Source of the DNA: Rhizobium sp. ARZ01
GTDB taxonomy: Bacteria > Pseudomonadota > Alphaproteobacteria > Rhizobiales > Rhizobiaceae
Direction of reading: 5' to 3'
Length of the DNA: 64,000 nt
NCBI RefSeq assembly: GCF_014851675.1
Contig: NZ_JACVAE010000001.1
Coordinates: 868,001-932,000, forward strand
In this document: positions 1 to 9,327 of the stretch, piece after piece
Position numbering within the stretch: position 1 is the stretch's first letter
Layout of the letters: the number at the start of each line of letters is the position of its first letter
The notes under the pieces: model-generated
Databases searched by the model: none
What the model saw: only the letters and a program-made list of their open reading frames with translations
Told to the model about the DNA's origin: nothing
Program-made: the position numbers and the translations under genes

Positions 1-639
1 GAGGAAAAGCCTCCGCTCGACGAGCGGTCATCCGGGGCCGGCGAGGAGGAATCGAATTTCAGCGTGGCGGCGGTGGCCCACCACTTGATCGAGGGCGAAG
101 TCTCCGTTGCGATCGCCGTATCTCCATCCGGAGATGCCGGTTCGGCTGCGACAGTCGCGCTTGCACGCACCATTTCAGACAGTGGACGAAGGATAGTCCT
201 GGTCGATCTGACCGGTTCGGCATGTCCGACCCGAATCATGGCCGCGACAACGCGGCTTCCTGGTATCACCGACCTGCTTGTCGGCGACGCCGCCTTCTCG
301 GACATCATTCACGGTGACGAAGCCTCGGGTGCGCACTTCGTTGCGCGCGGAAATGCCGACATCAAGCGCGCAATGAGCGGCCTTGACCGGTTGTCGATGA
401 TCATCGGCGCGCTGGCGGATGCCTATGAGACGGTCCTGGTCGAATGCGGACCGGCGGAAGTGGGTGGCGTGCGCAGGTTGACCCGGTCGCGTGAGGCCGA
501 GATCATCCTCTCGATCCCGGAAGCCGACGAGGACCGGATCGTCGAACTGATCGGTGCTTTTGGCGAGGCTGGCTACAGCGAGATCGTGCTGATGACCGGA
601 AGCGCGGAGCCATCACATCGGGGACGCAGGGCAGCGTAG
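1..639 (+). CDS. Exopolysaccharide co-polymerase / BY-kinase-like protein, C-terminal part (5' truncated)
   Basis: The reading frame is open from base 1, so this is the last 212 residues of a longer protein; the GTG at 64 is internal to it. The visible part is a P-loop MinD/BY-kinase fold like the cytoplasmic C-terminal domain of ExoP/Wzz-type chain-length proteins. A Walker-A-like segment (SPSGDAGSAATVALART) is followed by a Walker A'-like strand (IVLVDLTGS) and a third strand (ETVLVECGPAE). The canonical GxGKS/T lysine is absent, and the Asp-x-Asp of Walker A' is degenerate. No C-terminal tyrosine cluster follows; the tail is Arg/Ala-rich. The neighbouring GNAT gene, of a type often found in polysaccharide loci, supports a polysaccharide export role. 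The family call is an inference from this one domain; ATPase activity looks lost. Confidence 0.6.
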   Translation, partial: EEKPPLDERSSGAGEEESNFSVAAVAHHLIEGEVSVAIAVSPSGDAGSAATVALARTISDSGRRIVLVDLTGSACPTRIMAATTRLPGITDLLVGDAAFSDIIHGDEASGAHFVARGNADIKRAMSGLDRLSMIIGALADAYETVLVECGPAEVGGVRRLTRSREAEIILSIPEADEDRIVELIGAFGEAGYSEIVLMTGSAEPSHRGRRAA

Positions 640-660
640 TTCGCGGCATCGACGCTCGCG

Positions 661-1947
661 TCAGTTCAGCTCGCTGTCGGCCGGTGTTTCCACGAACTCG
701 GTCTTGCCTGACCGCAGCCGTTGGACGAAGCCGTAGAGCCTCGGATTCTGCTTGATGGACCGCTTGGCGTTGGCCTTGGCACGGTGCAGGGCCGCGACGA
801 GGCTGCCTGCAGCCGTCGTGGGCCAGAGAAGGTCGTGCTGGACGGTCTCGACAGTGCACCAGGAGCGCTTGTAGGCCTGGTCGCCGATGCCGAAATCGAA
901 CAATGCGACGCCTTCGCTGCAGAGCTGGCGGATCATAAGGTAGAACAGAAATTCGCCCGGGCTGGTCTCGGGCGCAAATCCCTCGTCAATCGAACCAAAC
1001 TGGCAAATGACGTGGTCGCCTTTGCGCGAAAGGCCTGCGATCGCAATGATCCTGCCCTGCTCCTCACCATCTCGAATCCGCAGCGCGTGCAGTCGCAAGG
1101 GGTAGGCGTTTTCCCGTACCGGAGTTCGTGCAAGCGAACGGAAGAACGCCTGCGTCTCCTCATCGCGAAAGACGTTCGGCAACCCCAGGGCGTCGAAGCG
1201 TACGGCCTTCTGCTGGAAGAACTGGCTGAGTGTCGTGCAGATGTCGCCCGGCGTTTCGGCAATGAAGTGCTCGTATCCTCCGTGCGCTTCCAGCCGGCGC
1301 TCCGATTGGCGAAACTTCTTGCGCCGCCGCTTGGCGTTGACCTGCGAAAGCGTCTGGTCGAAGTCCGCAAGAAGGGGCAACTGGTAGGCCGCATTCTGGT
1401 TCAGGACCGAGGGCAGATGGGAGAAGGGGTGCGCATGTCCGCGCCAGGTGAGCGGCATGTTTTCCAGCATGAAGAGATCGAAATAGCGGGAAAACTGACC
1501 GCGCGCCTGATCGAGCGCCTGGCGCAGCATTGGCGGGGAGGCGAACGAGCGGAAGCCCTCGGTGTAGAGGCCCGTATTGATGTTGCTGAACCGTGAGCCG
1601 AGGAAGCGCGCTGTGCGGACGGGGCCGTGCCGTACCACCTCCAGCGGCAGAATCATTTCGGTTCGACCTGCATGGACGCCTTCGACGATGAGGAGGCTGC
1701 AATGATGCGTCTGCGCCCAGGCTCGGCACCAATCGTAGCTCTGATGCAACGAAAGATCGTTGTCAGCCTCCAATCGGCGCCACGTCGCCTCAAGCGGTTC
1801 CATCCGGTTGTGCAACTCAATCGAAAAGGGAATGACGGCAGCCCGGCGTTCACCGCCGGGAGCATAGCGCGCCAGCTTGCCGAGGACGTCGCCGTCCGCG
1901 GGCATGACCTGAAAATCAAGCTGCATTGCACGCATGTCCGGTCCCAT
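661..1947 (-). CDS. CelD/FemAB-like GNAT acetyltransferase
   Basis: A 428-residue protein of the BioF2-like/CelD acetyltransferase family (Acetyltransf_6, COG5653). These have two GNAT folds and usually sit in exopolysaccharide or cellulose loci. Recognisable parts are the N-terminal segment with HQSYDWCRAW, the basic central stretch NAKRRRKKFRQSERRLE, and the C-terminal core with GEFLFYLMIRQLCSEG and LFDFGIGDQAYKRSW. ATG 1947 was chosen over an in-frame start at 2049 because AGGAAGGGG lies just upstream of it. It is convergent with the exopolysaccharide gene, whose stop is only about 20 nt away. The acyl donor and acceptor cannot be told from sequence. Modification of a surface polysaccharide is the usual inference for this family. 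Confidence 0.75.
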   Translation of the reverse strand: MGPDMRAMQLDFQVMPADGDVLGKLARYAPGGERRAAVIPFSIELHNRMEPLEATWRRLEADNDLSLHQSYDWCRAWAQTHHCSLLIVEGVHAGRTEMILPLEVVRHGPVRTARFLGSRFSNINTGLYTEGFRSFASPPMLRQALDQARGQFSRYFDLFMLENMPLTWRGHAHPFSHLPSVLNQNAAYQLPLLADFDQTLSQVNAKRRRKKFRQSERRLEAHGGYEHFIAETPGDICTTLSQFFQQKAVRFDALGLPNVFRDEETQAFFRSLARTPVRENAYPLRLHALRIRDGEEQGRIIAIAGLSRKGDHVICQFGSIDEGFAPETSPGEFLFYLMIRQLCSEGVALFDFGIGDQAYKRSWCTVETVQHDLLWPTTAAGSLVAALHRAKANAKRSIKQNPRLYGFVQRLRSGKTEFVETPADSELN

Positions 1948-2096
1948 CGACCCCTTCCTGGCCGCACTTTTGCCAGACTTTACGTCGGGATGATCGGTAA
2001 CTGGTTTACGTCTGCAACCAACCGGCCGGTTGTCCGCCGAATTCGACAACTACGGTTAGCAACGGGCTAATGGGCCGGCGCTCGGGAGGCCGCGCC

Positions 2097-2312
2097 TCAG
2101 TCTCTCGGCTTGGACGGCTTCTCCATCCATTTGATGATCAGCATGGCCGGGAGTATCCAAAGAAGGCCGGTGAAGAAGAAGTAGAGCATGTGCACCCACC
2201 AGGGCGAAGTCGCAAGCGTCAGCGATGCCACGGTTGTTGCGACCAACGCATAGACGATGACGAGGATGATGATCAGGACTGTGCCAATCAGTTTGCGCAG
2301 GCGAGCGGGCAT
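2097..2312 (-). CDS. DUF2842 small membrane protein
   Basis: A 71-residue protein matching the alphaproteobacterial DUF2842 family in size and layout: a short basic N-terminus (MPARLRKLIG), then two hydrophobic helices (around residues 8-30 and 38-62), then a polar Lys/Arg-rich tail. ATG 2312 gives the family length; an upstream in-frame start would add about 33 polar residues. It is divergent from ctaA, with roughly 125 bp between the starts. Function is unknown. It is probably an inner-membrane protein with both ends in the cytoplasm. Confidence 0.7.
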   Translation of the reverse strand: MPARLRKLIGTVLIIILVIVYALVATTVASLTLATSPWWVHMLYFFFTGLLWILPAMLIIKWMEKPSKPRD

Positions 2313-2438
2313 CGGAATTCTCTTCTCGTTGGACGGCCGGTCATCGGCGTTATCGCCGCGACCTGATGCCGCAAAGACTTCGGGCTTGTTTTGCATGGCA
2401 CGGTGATGCAAATCAACGTCAACGAGACAGGAGACACC

Positions 2439-3542
2439 ATGACCAGTACCGACGGCGCGATAGAACGCCAGCTCGCGAGCGACATCGACCGTATCGACCG
2501 CAACCGCCGGATGGTCCGCATCTGGCTTGCCGTTGTGCTGTTGACGCTGTCTGCGCTCGTGCTGGTGGGCGGAGCGACGCGCCTGACCGGTTCCGGTCTA
2601 TCGATCACGGAATGGAAACCGATCCACGGTGTGATCCCACCGCTGAACGAAGCCGAATGGCAGGAAGAGTTTGAACTTTACAAGCGCATTCCGCAGTTCG
2701 AACAGTTGAACAGCGACATGACGGTGGAGAGCTTCAAGTCGATTTTCTGGTGGGAATGGGCGCACCGACTGCTTGCGCGCTCCATCGGTCTTGTCTTCGC
2801 GCTGCCGCTTGCCTTTTTCTGGGTCACGGGTCGGATCGAGCGACGGCTGCGCTGGCCGCTCGTCGGCTTGCTTGCGCTCGGCGGCTTCCAAGGTTTCATA
2901 GGCTGGTGGATGGTGTCGTCCGGCCTGGCTGAGCGGGTCTCGGTCAGCCAGTATCGGCTTGCCGCGCACCTCACGATCGCCTGTCTGATCTTTGCCGCCT
3001 GCATGTGGATCATGCGCGCGCTCGCTCCGCACAGCGGCGAACCGGCGCCTACGGAGCGATCCAAGGGGATGGCGGCGCTGATCGCCTGCATGGCCCTGTT
3101 CCAGATCTATCTCGGCGCGCTTGTCGCGGGTCTGCATGCCGGGCTGACCTACAACACCTGGCCGCTCATGGATGGTGCAATTGTGCCGGGTGACCTGTTC
3201 GTCCAGAATCCATGGTGGATCAATCTGTTCGAAAACCCGAAGACGGTGCAGTTCGCGCATCGTTGTGGTGCTTACGTACTTTGGGCTTTGGCGCTCGTGC
3301 ACATGGTCGTCTCGCTGCGTGCCGCACCCGATGCCACCCATGCCCGCCGCACCGTCCTGCTTTTTGCCCTCATCAGCCTGCAGGCGCTGATCGGCATTCT
3401 GACGCTGATCTGGCAGGTGCCGCTCGGCTGGGCGCTCGCGCATCAGGGCGGCGCGCTCGTCGTCCTCGGCTTCGCCATTGCCCATTGGCGTGGTTTCGTC
3501 GGTGCATATCCGAAGGAGGCGCGGATCGAGATCCGTGCCTGA
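2439..3542 (+). CDS. ctaA: Heme A synthase (CtaA/COX15)
   Basis: A 367-residue polytopic membrane protein that oxidises the C8 methyl of heme O to the formyl group of heme A for aa3-type cytochrome oxidase. The first helix ([19 protein letters not shown]) is followed by the family hallmark [15 protein letters not shown]. Candidate heme-ligand histidines lie in [33 protein letters not shown] and [11 protein letters not shown]. This is the longer proteobacterial/mitochondrial type 2 form. ATG 2439 was preferred to ATG 2391 because an AGGAG lies about 6 nt before it. A strong bidirectional terminator follows. Identification is secure. Confidence 0.95.
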   Translation: MTSTDGAIERQLASDIDRIDRNRRMVRIWLAVVLLTLSALVLVGGATRLTGSGLSITEWKPIHGVIPPLNEAEWQEEFELYKRIPQFEQLNSDMTVESFKSIFWWEWAHRLLARSIGLVFALPLAFFWVTGRIERRLRWPLVGLLALGGFQGFIGWWMVSSGLAERVSVSQYRLAAHLTIACLIFAACMWIMRALAPHSGEPAPTERSKGMAALIACMALFQIYLGALVAGLHAGLTYNTWPLMDGAIVPGDLFVQNPWWINLFENPKTVQFAHRCGAYVLWALALVHMVVSLRAAPDATHARRTVLLFALISLQALIGILTLIWQVPLGWALAHQGGALVVLGFAIAHWRGFVGAYPKEARIEIRA

Positions 3543-3601
3543 TCGGGTTGGTGGTCGCCGACCGCTGCCGCAGCAGCCTTTGCAAATTCAATACTGCAAT
3601 G

Positions 3602-3640
3602 AAGAAGGGCGCCAATTCCAACCGGAACGGCGCCCTTCTT
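3602..3640. terminator. Bidirectional terminator between ctaA and argC
   Basis: A perfect 12-bp inverted repeat, AAGAAGGGCGCC (3602-3613) and GGCGCCCTTCTT (3629-3640), with a 15-nt loop. It lies between the convergent stops of ctaA and argC. The A/T-rich outer arms give T-rich ends on both strands, so it can serve both genes. Confidence 0.85.
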
Positions 3641-3668
3641 GTTATTTCGAATTACCAGATCGGGCCGC

Positions 3669-4601
3669 TCAGTTCCGCAGCATCAGATCCATGTTCTGGA
3701 CCGCCGCGCCCGAGGCGCCCTTGCCGAGATTATCGAGCAGTGCCACGAGGTTGACGTGGGGCGCGCCGGCGGTGCCGAAGACGTAGAGCTTCATCCGGTC
3801 CGTGTCCGCCAGTTCCACCGCATTGACGCGTGCGAGGTTGGCGCTCTCCTTCAGGTCGACGACTTCGACAATGTCCTGGCCTGCATAATGGTCCGCGAGA
3901 GCGGCGTGAATCGAGCCGAGCGAGGCATTATCGTTGAGATCGGCGAGATAGAGCGGAACCTGCACGATCATGCCTTGCGCGAACTTGCCGACGGACGGTG
4001 AGAAGAGGGGCGCGCGGGACAGAAGCCCGTGCACCTGCATTTCGGGCACGTGCTTGTGCTTTAGGGGCAGGCCATAGAGGAAGTGCGGCGCGTCGATGCG
4101 CTCGGGATGGCCTGCGTCCTCCATCTGGGCAATCATCTGCTTGCCGCCGCCGGTGTAGCCGGAAACTGCGTTGACGGTGATCGGATAGTCCTCCGGCAGG
4201 ATGCCGGCGGCCCTGAGCGGGCGGATCAGGCCAATCGCACCTGTGGGATAGCAGCCGGGATTGGCGACGTAGCGGGCCGCGGCGATCTTACCGGCCTGGC
4301 TTGCATCCATCTCGGCAAAACCATAGGCCCAGTCCGGATTGACGCGGTGTGCCGTCGAGGTGTCGATGATGCGCACCTTGTTGTTGCCGGCGACCATGGC
4401 CACGGCCTCTTTTGCCGCATCGTCAGGCAAACACAGGATGGCGATATCGGCGCCGTTCAGGAGGTCCTCGCGCATCGCGCTGTTGCGGCGCTCGGCCTCA
4501 GGGATGGAGAGAAGCTCGACATCGGCGCGGCCGGCCATGCGCGTGCGGATCTGCAGGCCCGTCGTGCCGTGTTCGCCATCGATGAAGATCTTCGGTTTCA
4601 T
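3669..4601 (-). CDS. argC: N-acetyl-gamma-glutamyl-phosphate reductase (type 2)
   Basis: A 310-residue enzyme reducing N-acetylglutamyl-5-phosphate to the semialdehyde with NADPH (third step of arginine synthesis). The N-terminal Rossmann segment [18 protein letters not shown] and the catalytic cysteine in [10 protein letters not shown] (Cys117) are both present. Length and the GEHGTTG sequence fit the short AGPR type 2 of proteobacteria rather than the roughly 345-residue type 1. ATG 4601 was chosen over an in-frame start 10 codons upstream because AAAGG sits at a reasonable distance and [10 protein letters not shown] is the usual family start. It lies downstream of speB on the same strand, 148 bp away. 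No other arg gene is adjacent. Confidence 0.95.
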   Translation of the reverse strand: MKPKIFIDGEHGTTGLQIRTRMAGRADVELLSIPEAERRNSAMREDLLNGADIAILCLPDDAAKEAVAMVAGNNKVRIIDTSTAHRVNPDWAYGFAEMDASQAGKIAAARYVANPGCYPTGAIGLIRPLRAAGILPEDYPITVNAVSGYTGGGKQMIAQMEDAGHPERIDAPHFLYGLPLKHKHVPEMQVHGLLSRAPLFSPSVGKFAQGMIVQVPLYLADLNDNASLGSIHAALADHYAGQDIVEVVDLKESANLARVNAVELADTDRMKLYVFGTAGAPHVNLVALLDNLGKGASGAAVQNMDLMLRN

Positions 4602-4749
4602 GGGAGTGCCTTTCAGTCTGCCGGGCTGCACGGGTGCCGTCGGAACTGCAAGGTTTCGCGCAAAAGCTCATGGCTGCAGTCCGGACGTCATGGGCAGGCT
4701 ATAGCGCCTCCCCATGACGCATTCAATGCGGGAGTATGGGCGGCAACGC

Positions 4750-5703
4750 CTAGCGGCGTTCTGCGAGCCAGCCCGCCCGAAGCCCGAGCATGTACATCGC
4801 GATCGTCGAGCCGGCGATGGCGGTGATGTCGGCGTGGTCGTAGGCGGGCGCAACTTCGACCACATCCGCGCCCTTGACGCGCAGTGCATCGAGTTTACGC
4901 AGCACGGACAGGATCTTGGCACTCGAAGGACCGCCGGAAACAGGCGTGCCGGTGCCGGGGGCGTAGGCGGGATCGAGGCAATCGATGTCGAAGGTCAGGT
5001 AGCAGGGCCGGGAGCCGACATGGCGCACGATCGTGTCGGCAATCTGGTCTGCCGACATCTCTTCCACCTCATAGCCGTAGACGATGCGAATGCCGCAATC
5101 ATCCGGCGCATGCGTGCGGATGCCGATCTGGATCGAACTGTCCGGGTCGATGATGCCATCCTTCACCGCGCGCGCGACAAAGGAGCCGTGGTCGATGCGA
5201 CCCTTCTCGTCGGGCCAGGTGTCCTGGTGTGCGTCGAACTGCACCAGCGAAAGCGGCCCGTGAATGGCGGCGTGTGCCTTGAGCACCGGCCAGGTGACGA
5301 AATGGTCGCCGCCGAGGGTGAGAAGGAAGGCGCCGGATTTCAGGATCTTTGCGGCTTCGCGTTCGATCGTTGCAGGTGTCTTCTGATGGTTGCCGTAGTC
5401 GAGCAGGCAGTCGCCGTAGTCGATCACGGCCATGTTCTCGAACAGGTCCTGCTCAAACGGATATTGCGGATCGTTGTCCATGATCGCCGAAGCCCGGCGG
5501 ATCGCCTGCGGTCCGAAGCGCGCGCCCGGGCGATTGGAGGTGGCCGCGTCGAAGGGGATGCCCCAAACAACGGCATCGACGTCCTTCAAATTCTTCGTGT
5601 AGCGGCGGCGCATGAAAGAGAGGATGCCGGCATGGGTCGGGTCCGAAGCCGCGCTCTTGAGCGCTTTCGCCGTGATCGCGTGGTCGATGGTCTTGTTGGC
5701 CAA
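4750..5703 (-). CDS. speB: Agmatinase (ureohydrolase family)
   Basis: A 317-residue ureohydrolase expected to split agmatine into putrescine and urea. Manganese-ligand motifs are present: GGDHF (His134), DAHQD (Asp157, His159, Asp161) and DIDCLDP (Asp239, Asp241). The SPT-type substrate loop follows as GTGTPVSGG. The start is TTG 5703: a perfect AGGAGG lies 5 nt upstream and the protein then begins LANKTIDHAI. The first ATG-type extension would add 18 non-conserved residues. Arginase or guanidinobutyrase specificity cannot be excluded from sequence, but similarity in the catalytic region favours agmatinase. It lies downstream of the rplM-rpsI operon, beyond that operon's terminator. Confidence 0.85.
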   Translation of the reverse strand: MANKTIDHAITAKALKSAASDPTHAGILSFMRRRYTKNLKDVDAVVWGIPFDAATSNRPGARFGPQAIRRASAIMDNDPQYPFEQDLFENMAVIDYGDCLLDYGNHQKTPATIEREAAKILKSGAFLLTLGGDHFVTWPVLKAHAAIHGPLSLVQFDAHQDTWPDEKGRIDHGSFVARAVKDGIIDPDSSIQIGIRTHAPDDCGIRIVYGYEVEEMSADQIADTIVRHVGSRPCYLTFDIDCLDPAYAPGTGTPVSGGPSSAKILSVLRKLDALRVKGADVVEVAPAYDHADITAIAGSTIAMYMLGLRAGWLAERR

Positions 5704-5823
5704 TTTGTCCTCCTGAAAATCGCCGTGGACGGTGGACAATCGGCAAGCGGAAGGCAAGAGGGCGAGCGCGGATTTCGTGCCGCTTTGTTCGCGAAGGGTG
5801 AGGCGAGGATAGGAGCCGCAAAG

Positions 5824-5853
5824 AAAAAGGCGGAGCCGAGGCCCCGCCTTTTT
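5824..5853 (-). terminator. Terminator of the rplM-rpsI operon
   Basis: A 10-bp inverted repeat, AAAAAGGCGG (5824-5833) and CCGCCTTTTT (5844-5853), lies 25 nt past the rpsI stop. On the minus strand the stem ends in a run of T residues, the classic rho-independent form. Confidence 0.85.
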
Positions 5854-5877
5854 CGAATGTAAAGTCGCAAGAAGCGA

Positions 5878-6351
5878 TTAGCGCTTCGAGAACTGGAACG
5901 AACGACGGGCCTTGGCCTTGCCGTACTTCTTGCGTTCGACGACGCGCGAGTCGCGGGTCAGGAAGCCACCCTTCTTCAGGACCGGGCGCAGGCCCGGCTC
6001 GAAGTAGGTGAGTGCCTTGGACAGGCCGTGACGAACGGCACCGGCCTGGCCGGAGAGACCGCCGCCGGCAACAGTTGCGTCGATGTCGAACTGGCCTTCG
6101 CGGGCCGCAGCGACGATCGGCTGCTGCAGGATCATCTGCAGAACCGGACGGGCAAAGTAGGCTTCGAACGACTTGCCGTTGACGGTGATCTTGCCGGAGC
6201 CCGGCTTGACCCATACGCGGGCGACGGCGTCCTTACGCTTGCCGGTCGCATACGAGCGACCCTGGGCGTCAACCTTCTTGACGTGAACCGGGGCGGAAGC
6301 CGGAGCGGCTGCGACCGTGCCGAGATCCTTCAGGGAAGACAGGTCAGCCAT
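5878..6351 (-). CDS. rpsI: 30S ribosomal protein S9 (uS9)
   Basis: A 157-residue uS9. The C-terminal 130 residues are the conserved core ([17 protein letters not shown] near residue 31, [19 protein letters not shown], and the terminal SFQFSKR that reaches the ribosomal P site). An Ala/Pro-rich N-terminal extension of about 27 residues is typical of alphaproteobacteria. It starts 2 nt after the rplM stop, so the two are one transcription unit in the standard L13-S9 order. Confidence 0.98.
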   Translation of the reverse strand: MADLSSLKDLGTVAAAPASAPVHVKKVDAQGRSYATGKRKDAVARVWVKPGSGKITVNGKSFEAYFARPVLQMILQQPIVAAAREGQFDIDATVAGGGLSGQAGAVRHGLSKALTYFEPGLRPVLKKGGFLTRDSRVVERKKYGKAKARRSFQFSKR

Positions 6352-6353
6352 TA

Positions 6354-6818
6354 TCAGGCGCTCCTTACGTTCTTGCTGTTCAGCTTGGCGACGTCGAGGA
6401 CGGTCGGCTGCTGTGCTTCATGCGGATGGTTCGGGCCTGCATAGACGCGCAGGTTCTTCATCTGGCGACGGCCGAGGGGACCGCGCGGAACCATGCGCTC
6501 GACGGCCTTCTCGAGAACGCGCTCCGGGAAGCGGCCTTCGATGATCTGGCGAGCGGTGCGCTCCTTGATGCCACCCGGATAGCCGGTGTGCCAGTAGTAC
6601 GTCTTGTCGGAGTACTTCTTGCCGGTCAGAGCGACCTTCTCGGCATTGATGACGATGACGTTGTCGCCGTCGTCAACGTGGGGCGTGTAGGTGGCCTTAT
6701 GCTTGCCGCGCAGGTGATTTGCGATGATGGAAGCGAGACGACCGACAACGAGGCCTTCGGCATCGATGAGGATCCACTTTTTTTCCACCTCGGCGGGCTT
6801 CTGTACGAAGGTTGCCAT
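6354..6818 (-). CDS. rplM: 50S ribosomal protein L13 (uL13)
   Basis: A 154-residue uL13, one of the early-assembling 23S rRNA-binding proteins. The conserved core is visible: [53 protein letters not shown] and [18 protein letters not shown]. First gene of the rplM-rpsI operon, with a recognisable sigma-70 promoter 125-150 bp upstream. Confidence 0.98.
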   Translation of the reverse strand: MATFVQKPAEVEKKWILIDAEGLVVGRLASIIANHLRGKHKATYTPHVDDGDNVIVINAEKVALTGKKYSDKTYYWHTGYPGGIKERTARQIIEGRFPERVLEKAVERMVPRGPLGRRQMKNLRVYAGPNHPHEAQQPTVLDVAKLNSKNVRSA

Positions 6819-6941
6819 GGTAAAACTCTTTTCATCTGGACCCGAGGCCGCAAGGCCCGGGCGTTTCTTGTTGCTTAAGTTTGGCAGGCTTGAAGCATGC
6901 CAAAAACGAAAGCGGCCCTAGGGGACCGCGATCTGCGCTGG

Positions 6942-6970
6942 CTTATAAGCGAGGCATGGCTGGGCGTCAA
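6942..6970 (-). promoter_or_regulatory. Sigma-70 promoter of rplM-rpsI
   Basis: On the minus strand, TTGACG (6970-6965) and TATAAG (6947-6942) are separated by 17 nt, a near-consensus housekeeping promoter. The predicted start site is near 6935, giving a leader of about 115 nt. Confidence 0.75.
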
Positions 6971-7047
6971 GTGTCGCGGTTCTGGCTCTTCTTTAAAAAG
7001 ACTTGGTAATTCAACGGCTTAATTTGATGGTATTTTGATACCACACA

Positions 7048-7497
7048 TTATCGCGGCGGAATCGAGTAGGTCGCCGTGGCGTGAGCGACCAGTTCGCCCT
7101 CCGATCCTGCCGAAATCGACGCCTCGATCACCGCGAGTCGCTTGCCGAGCTTGAGGAGCCGGCACGTGCAGGAAAGCGCACCCGGCTCGGGTTTCCGCAG
7201 GAAATTGATATTGAGATTGGTGGTCACCGCAAGCGCGACCGGGCCGATGTGGGCCAGTACCGCACAATAGGCCGTGACATCGGCAAGCGCGAACATCGTC
7301 GGGCCGGAAACGGTGCCGCCGGGGCGCAGATGCTTCTCCGATGGTGCCAACCGCATAGTCACGGTGCCTGGCCCGACGGCAGTCACCTCGAAGAGCTTGC
7401 CGTCCGTGTGGATCTCGGGAAAGTCGGTCTCCAGAAAGCGATTGAGTTCGGCGATCGTCATGACGGGGATGAGTTCGGCTTCCATCTTGGTGTCCAT
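7048..7497 (-). CDS. PaaI-family hotdog thioesterase
   Basis: A 149-residue hotdog-fold protein of the PaaI/YdiI thioesterase group, expected to hydrolyse acyl-CoA thioesters in the cytoplasm. The family pattern is visible: HLRPGGTVSGPTMFALADV contains the central helix with its conserved Gly and Asp. The downstream strands are NLNINFLRKPEPGAL and LVAHATATYSIPPR. ATG 7497 (MDTKMEAEL) has a purine-rich GAAGAGAAG upstream; a start 10 codons earlier is less likely. Divergent from the enoyl-CoA hydratase-like gene, which may link the two in acyl-CoA metabolism. Substrate unknown. Confidence 0.75.
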   Translation of the reverse strand: MDTKMEAELIPVMTIAELNRFLETDFPEIHTDGKLFEVTAVGPGTVTMRLAPSEKHLRPGGTVSGPTMFALADVTAYCAVLAHIGPVALAVTTNLNINFLRKPEPGALSCTCRLLKLGKRLAVIEASISAGSEGELVAHATATYSIPPR

Positions 7498-7656
7498 TTG
7501 CTTCTCTTCACGCAGTGTTATCGGCAAAAATCGTGCGGTTGCAATTGCCGGAAAGTCTTAGCAGCAACCGAGCGTCCTGCGGCCGATCACTCTTGAAAGG
7601 CTAGTTCCCTGCGCGTACCACGGCATCAGAGCAAGACGATAAGGGAGACTGCCGAT

Positions 7657-8478
7657 ATGGCTGATGTGGTGCACTTGCGCAAAGAGGATGCCGGTGGGCT
7701 GGTGTTGAAGGAACAAGCCGGCGCGGTCCTGCGGCTGACGCTCAACAACCCGCCAGCCAATGCGCTCTCGATTGCGCTGATGGAAGCGCTTTCCGCCGCA
7801 CTCGACGCGGCTGCGGCCGACGATACGGTCCGTGTCGTCGTGCTGGCTGCAACCGGCAATCTCTTTTCCGCCGGCCACGACTTAAAGGAAATGACGGCGC
7901 GTCGTTCCGATCCCGATGGCGGCCGGGCCTTTTTCGAAAAGACCATGCGGATGTGCGCCGACCTGATGCTGAAGATTGCCGGGTTGCCGCAGCCGGTGAT
8001 CGCCGAGATCGACGGACTTGCGACGGCGGCCGGCTGTCAACTCGTCGCGACGGCCGACCTTGCGGTCTGCACCGACACATCCACCTTCTGCACGCCAGGC
8101 GTCAATATCGGCCTGTTCTGCTCGACGCCGATGGTGGCGGTGACGCGCGCCGCCCACCCGAAGCAGGCGATGGAGATGCTTTTGACCGGCGAAACGATCG
8201 ACGCCTCGACGGCGAAGGACTTTGGCCTTGTCAACCGCATCGTGCCGAAGCAGTATCTGCGCCAAGTTATCGACAAGTACGCTTCGGTTATTGCTTCGAA
8301 GTCGCCCGAGGCTCTGCGGATCGGCAAGGCGGCCTACCGCGCGCAGGCGGGGCTGCCGCTGCCGGAGGCGTATGAGAAGGCTGTGGCCGTGATGGTGGAC
8401 AACATGCTGCGCGACGATGCGAAGGAAGGCATCGGCGCGTTCCTCGGCAAGCGCATGCCGGAGTGGAAGGGCGAGTAA
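7657..8478 (+). CDS. Enoyl-CoA hydratase/isomerase-family protein (ECHDC3-like)
   Basis: A 273-residue crotonase-superfamily protein. The CoA/oxyanion-hole elements are present: FSAGHDLKEM (residues 70-79) and the second glycine-containing loop IDGLATAAGCQ. The two catalytic glutamates of classical enoyl-CoA hydratase appear to be replaced: Gln128 in AAGCQ, where GGGCE is expected, and Gly148 in TPGVNIG, where PEINLG is expected. The fold and CoA binding are therefore well supported, but simple hydratase activity is doubtful. The best family match is the ECHDC3-like branch. A GGGAG ribosome-binding site precedes ATG 7657. Confidence 0.8.
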   Translation: MADVVHLRKEDAGGLVLKEQAGAVLRLTLNNPPANALSIALMEALSAALDAAAADDTVRVVVLAATGNLFSAGHDLKEMTARRSDPDGGRAFFEKTMRMCADLMLKIAGLPQPVIAEIDGLATAAGCQLVATADLAVCTDTSTFCTPGVNIGLFCSTPMVAVTRAAHPKQAMEMLLTGETIDASTAKDFGLVNRIVPKQYLRQVIDKYASVIASKSPEALRIGKAAYRAQAGLPLPEAYEKAVAVMVDNMLRDDAKEGIGAFLGKRMPEWKGE

Positions 8479-8490
8479 CCCATTCGCCTC

Positions 8491-9327
8491 CTATCCCAGC
8501 CTCAGCACCAGAACGCCGGCGGCGATCATGGCGCCGGCGATGTAGCGCCAGATGCTCGCCTTTTCCTTGAGGAACACGACCGAGATCAGGAGTGCAAAAA
8601 GGATAGCGGTTTCGCGCAAGGCGGCGACCGTCGCGACCGGAGCCTTTGTCATCGCCCAGAGCGCCAGGCCGTAGGAGGCGATGGAGCCGCCGCCGCCGAT
8701 CAAGCCGCGCTGCCAGTTGCGGCGGACGTGGTTCACCACGACATCGGAACCGCGCTGGTAGATCGCCCAGCTGAACAACAGAACCGGGGGCAGCAGCGCC
8801 ATCCACAGCGTGTAGGAAATCGCGTTGCCGGAAATGCGCGCGCCGGCCCCGTCGACGAACGTGTAGGAGGCGATGACGCAGGCATTGGCGAGCGCCAGCA
8901 GAAAGGCGTGCCGGCCACCGTGACGGGATTCGAAGGCGAGCGTCAGTACGCCGGCGGAAATGATCAGGATGCCGGTCAGCGCGCCGGACGAAAGATGCTC
9001 GCCCAGCACCAGCCCGCTGGTCGACGCCACGATGAGCGGTGCTGCTCCGCGCATCAGCGGATAGACGAGGCCAATATCGCCGGCGCGGTAAGCTGCCGCG
9101 ACCAGCTGAAAATAGGCGAACTGGAAGATCGCCGAGACCGCGATGAAGGGCCAGGCCGCGGGTTTCGGCAATGGCACGAAGGGAAGAAAGGCGAGCCCAA
9201 ATGCCCCGGCGCCGAGCGCGATCATCGCCGCGTCCAGCGATTTGTCGCTTCCGGCCTTCACCATCGCATTCCACACGGCATGCAATGCCGCGCCGAGCAG
9301 CACAAGCGCAATTACGTCAATCGGCAC
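8491..9327 (-). CDS. EamA/DMT-superfamily transporter
   Basis: A 278-residue polytopic inner-membrane protein with two EamA repeats and about ten hydrophobic helices. Examples are VIALVLLGAALHAVWNAMVK at the start, AAPLIVASTSGLVLGE at the end of repeat one, and ILFALLISVVFLKEKASIW in repeat two. The preferred start is GTG 9327 (VPIDVIALVLL), which places the first helix at the N-terminus as usual in this family. A longer form from 9381 would add 18 polar residues. It is convergent with the enoyl-CoA hydratase-like gene, with 12 bp between stops. The exported metabolite cannot be inferred. Confidence 0.75.
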   Translation of the reverse strand: MPIDVIALVLLGAALHAVWNAMVKAGSDKSLDAAMIALGAGAFGLAFLPFVPLPKPAAWPFIAVSAIFQFAYFQLVAAAYRAGDIGLVYPLMRGAAPLIVASTSGLVLGEHLSSGALTGILIISAGVLTLAFESRHGGRHAFLLALANACVIASYTFVDGAGARISGNAISYTLWMALLPPVLLFSWAIYQRGSDVVVNHVRRNWQRGLIGGGGSIASYGLALWAMTKAPVATVAALRETAILFALLISVVFLKEKASIWRYIAGAMIAAGVLVLRLG

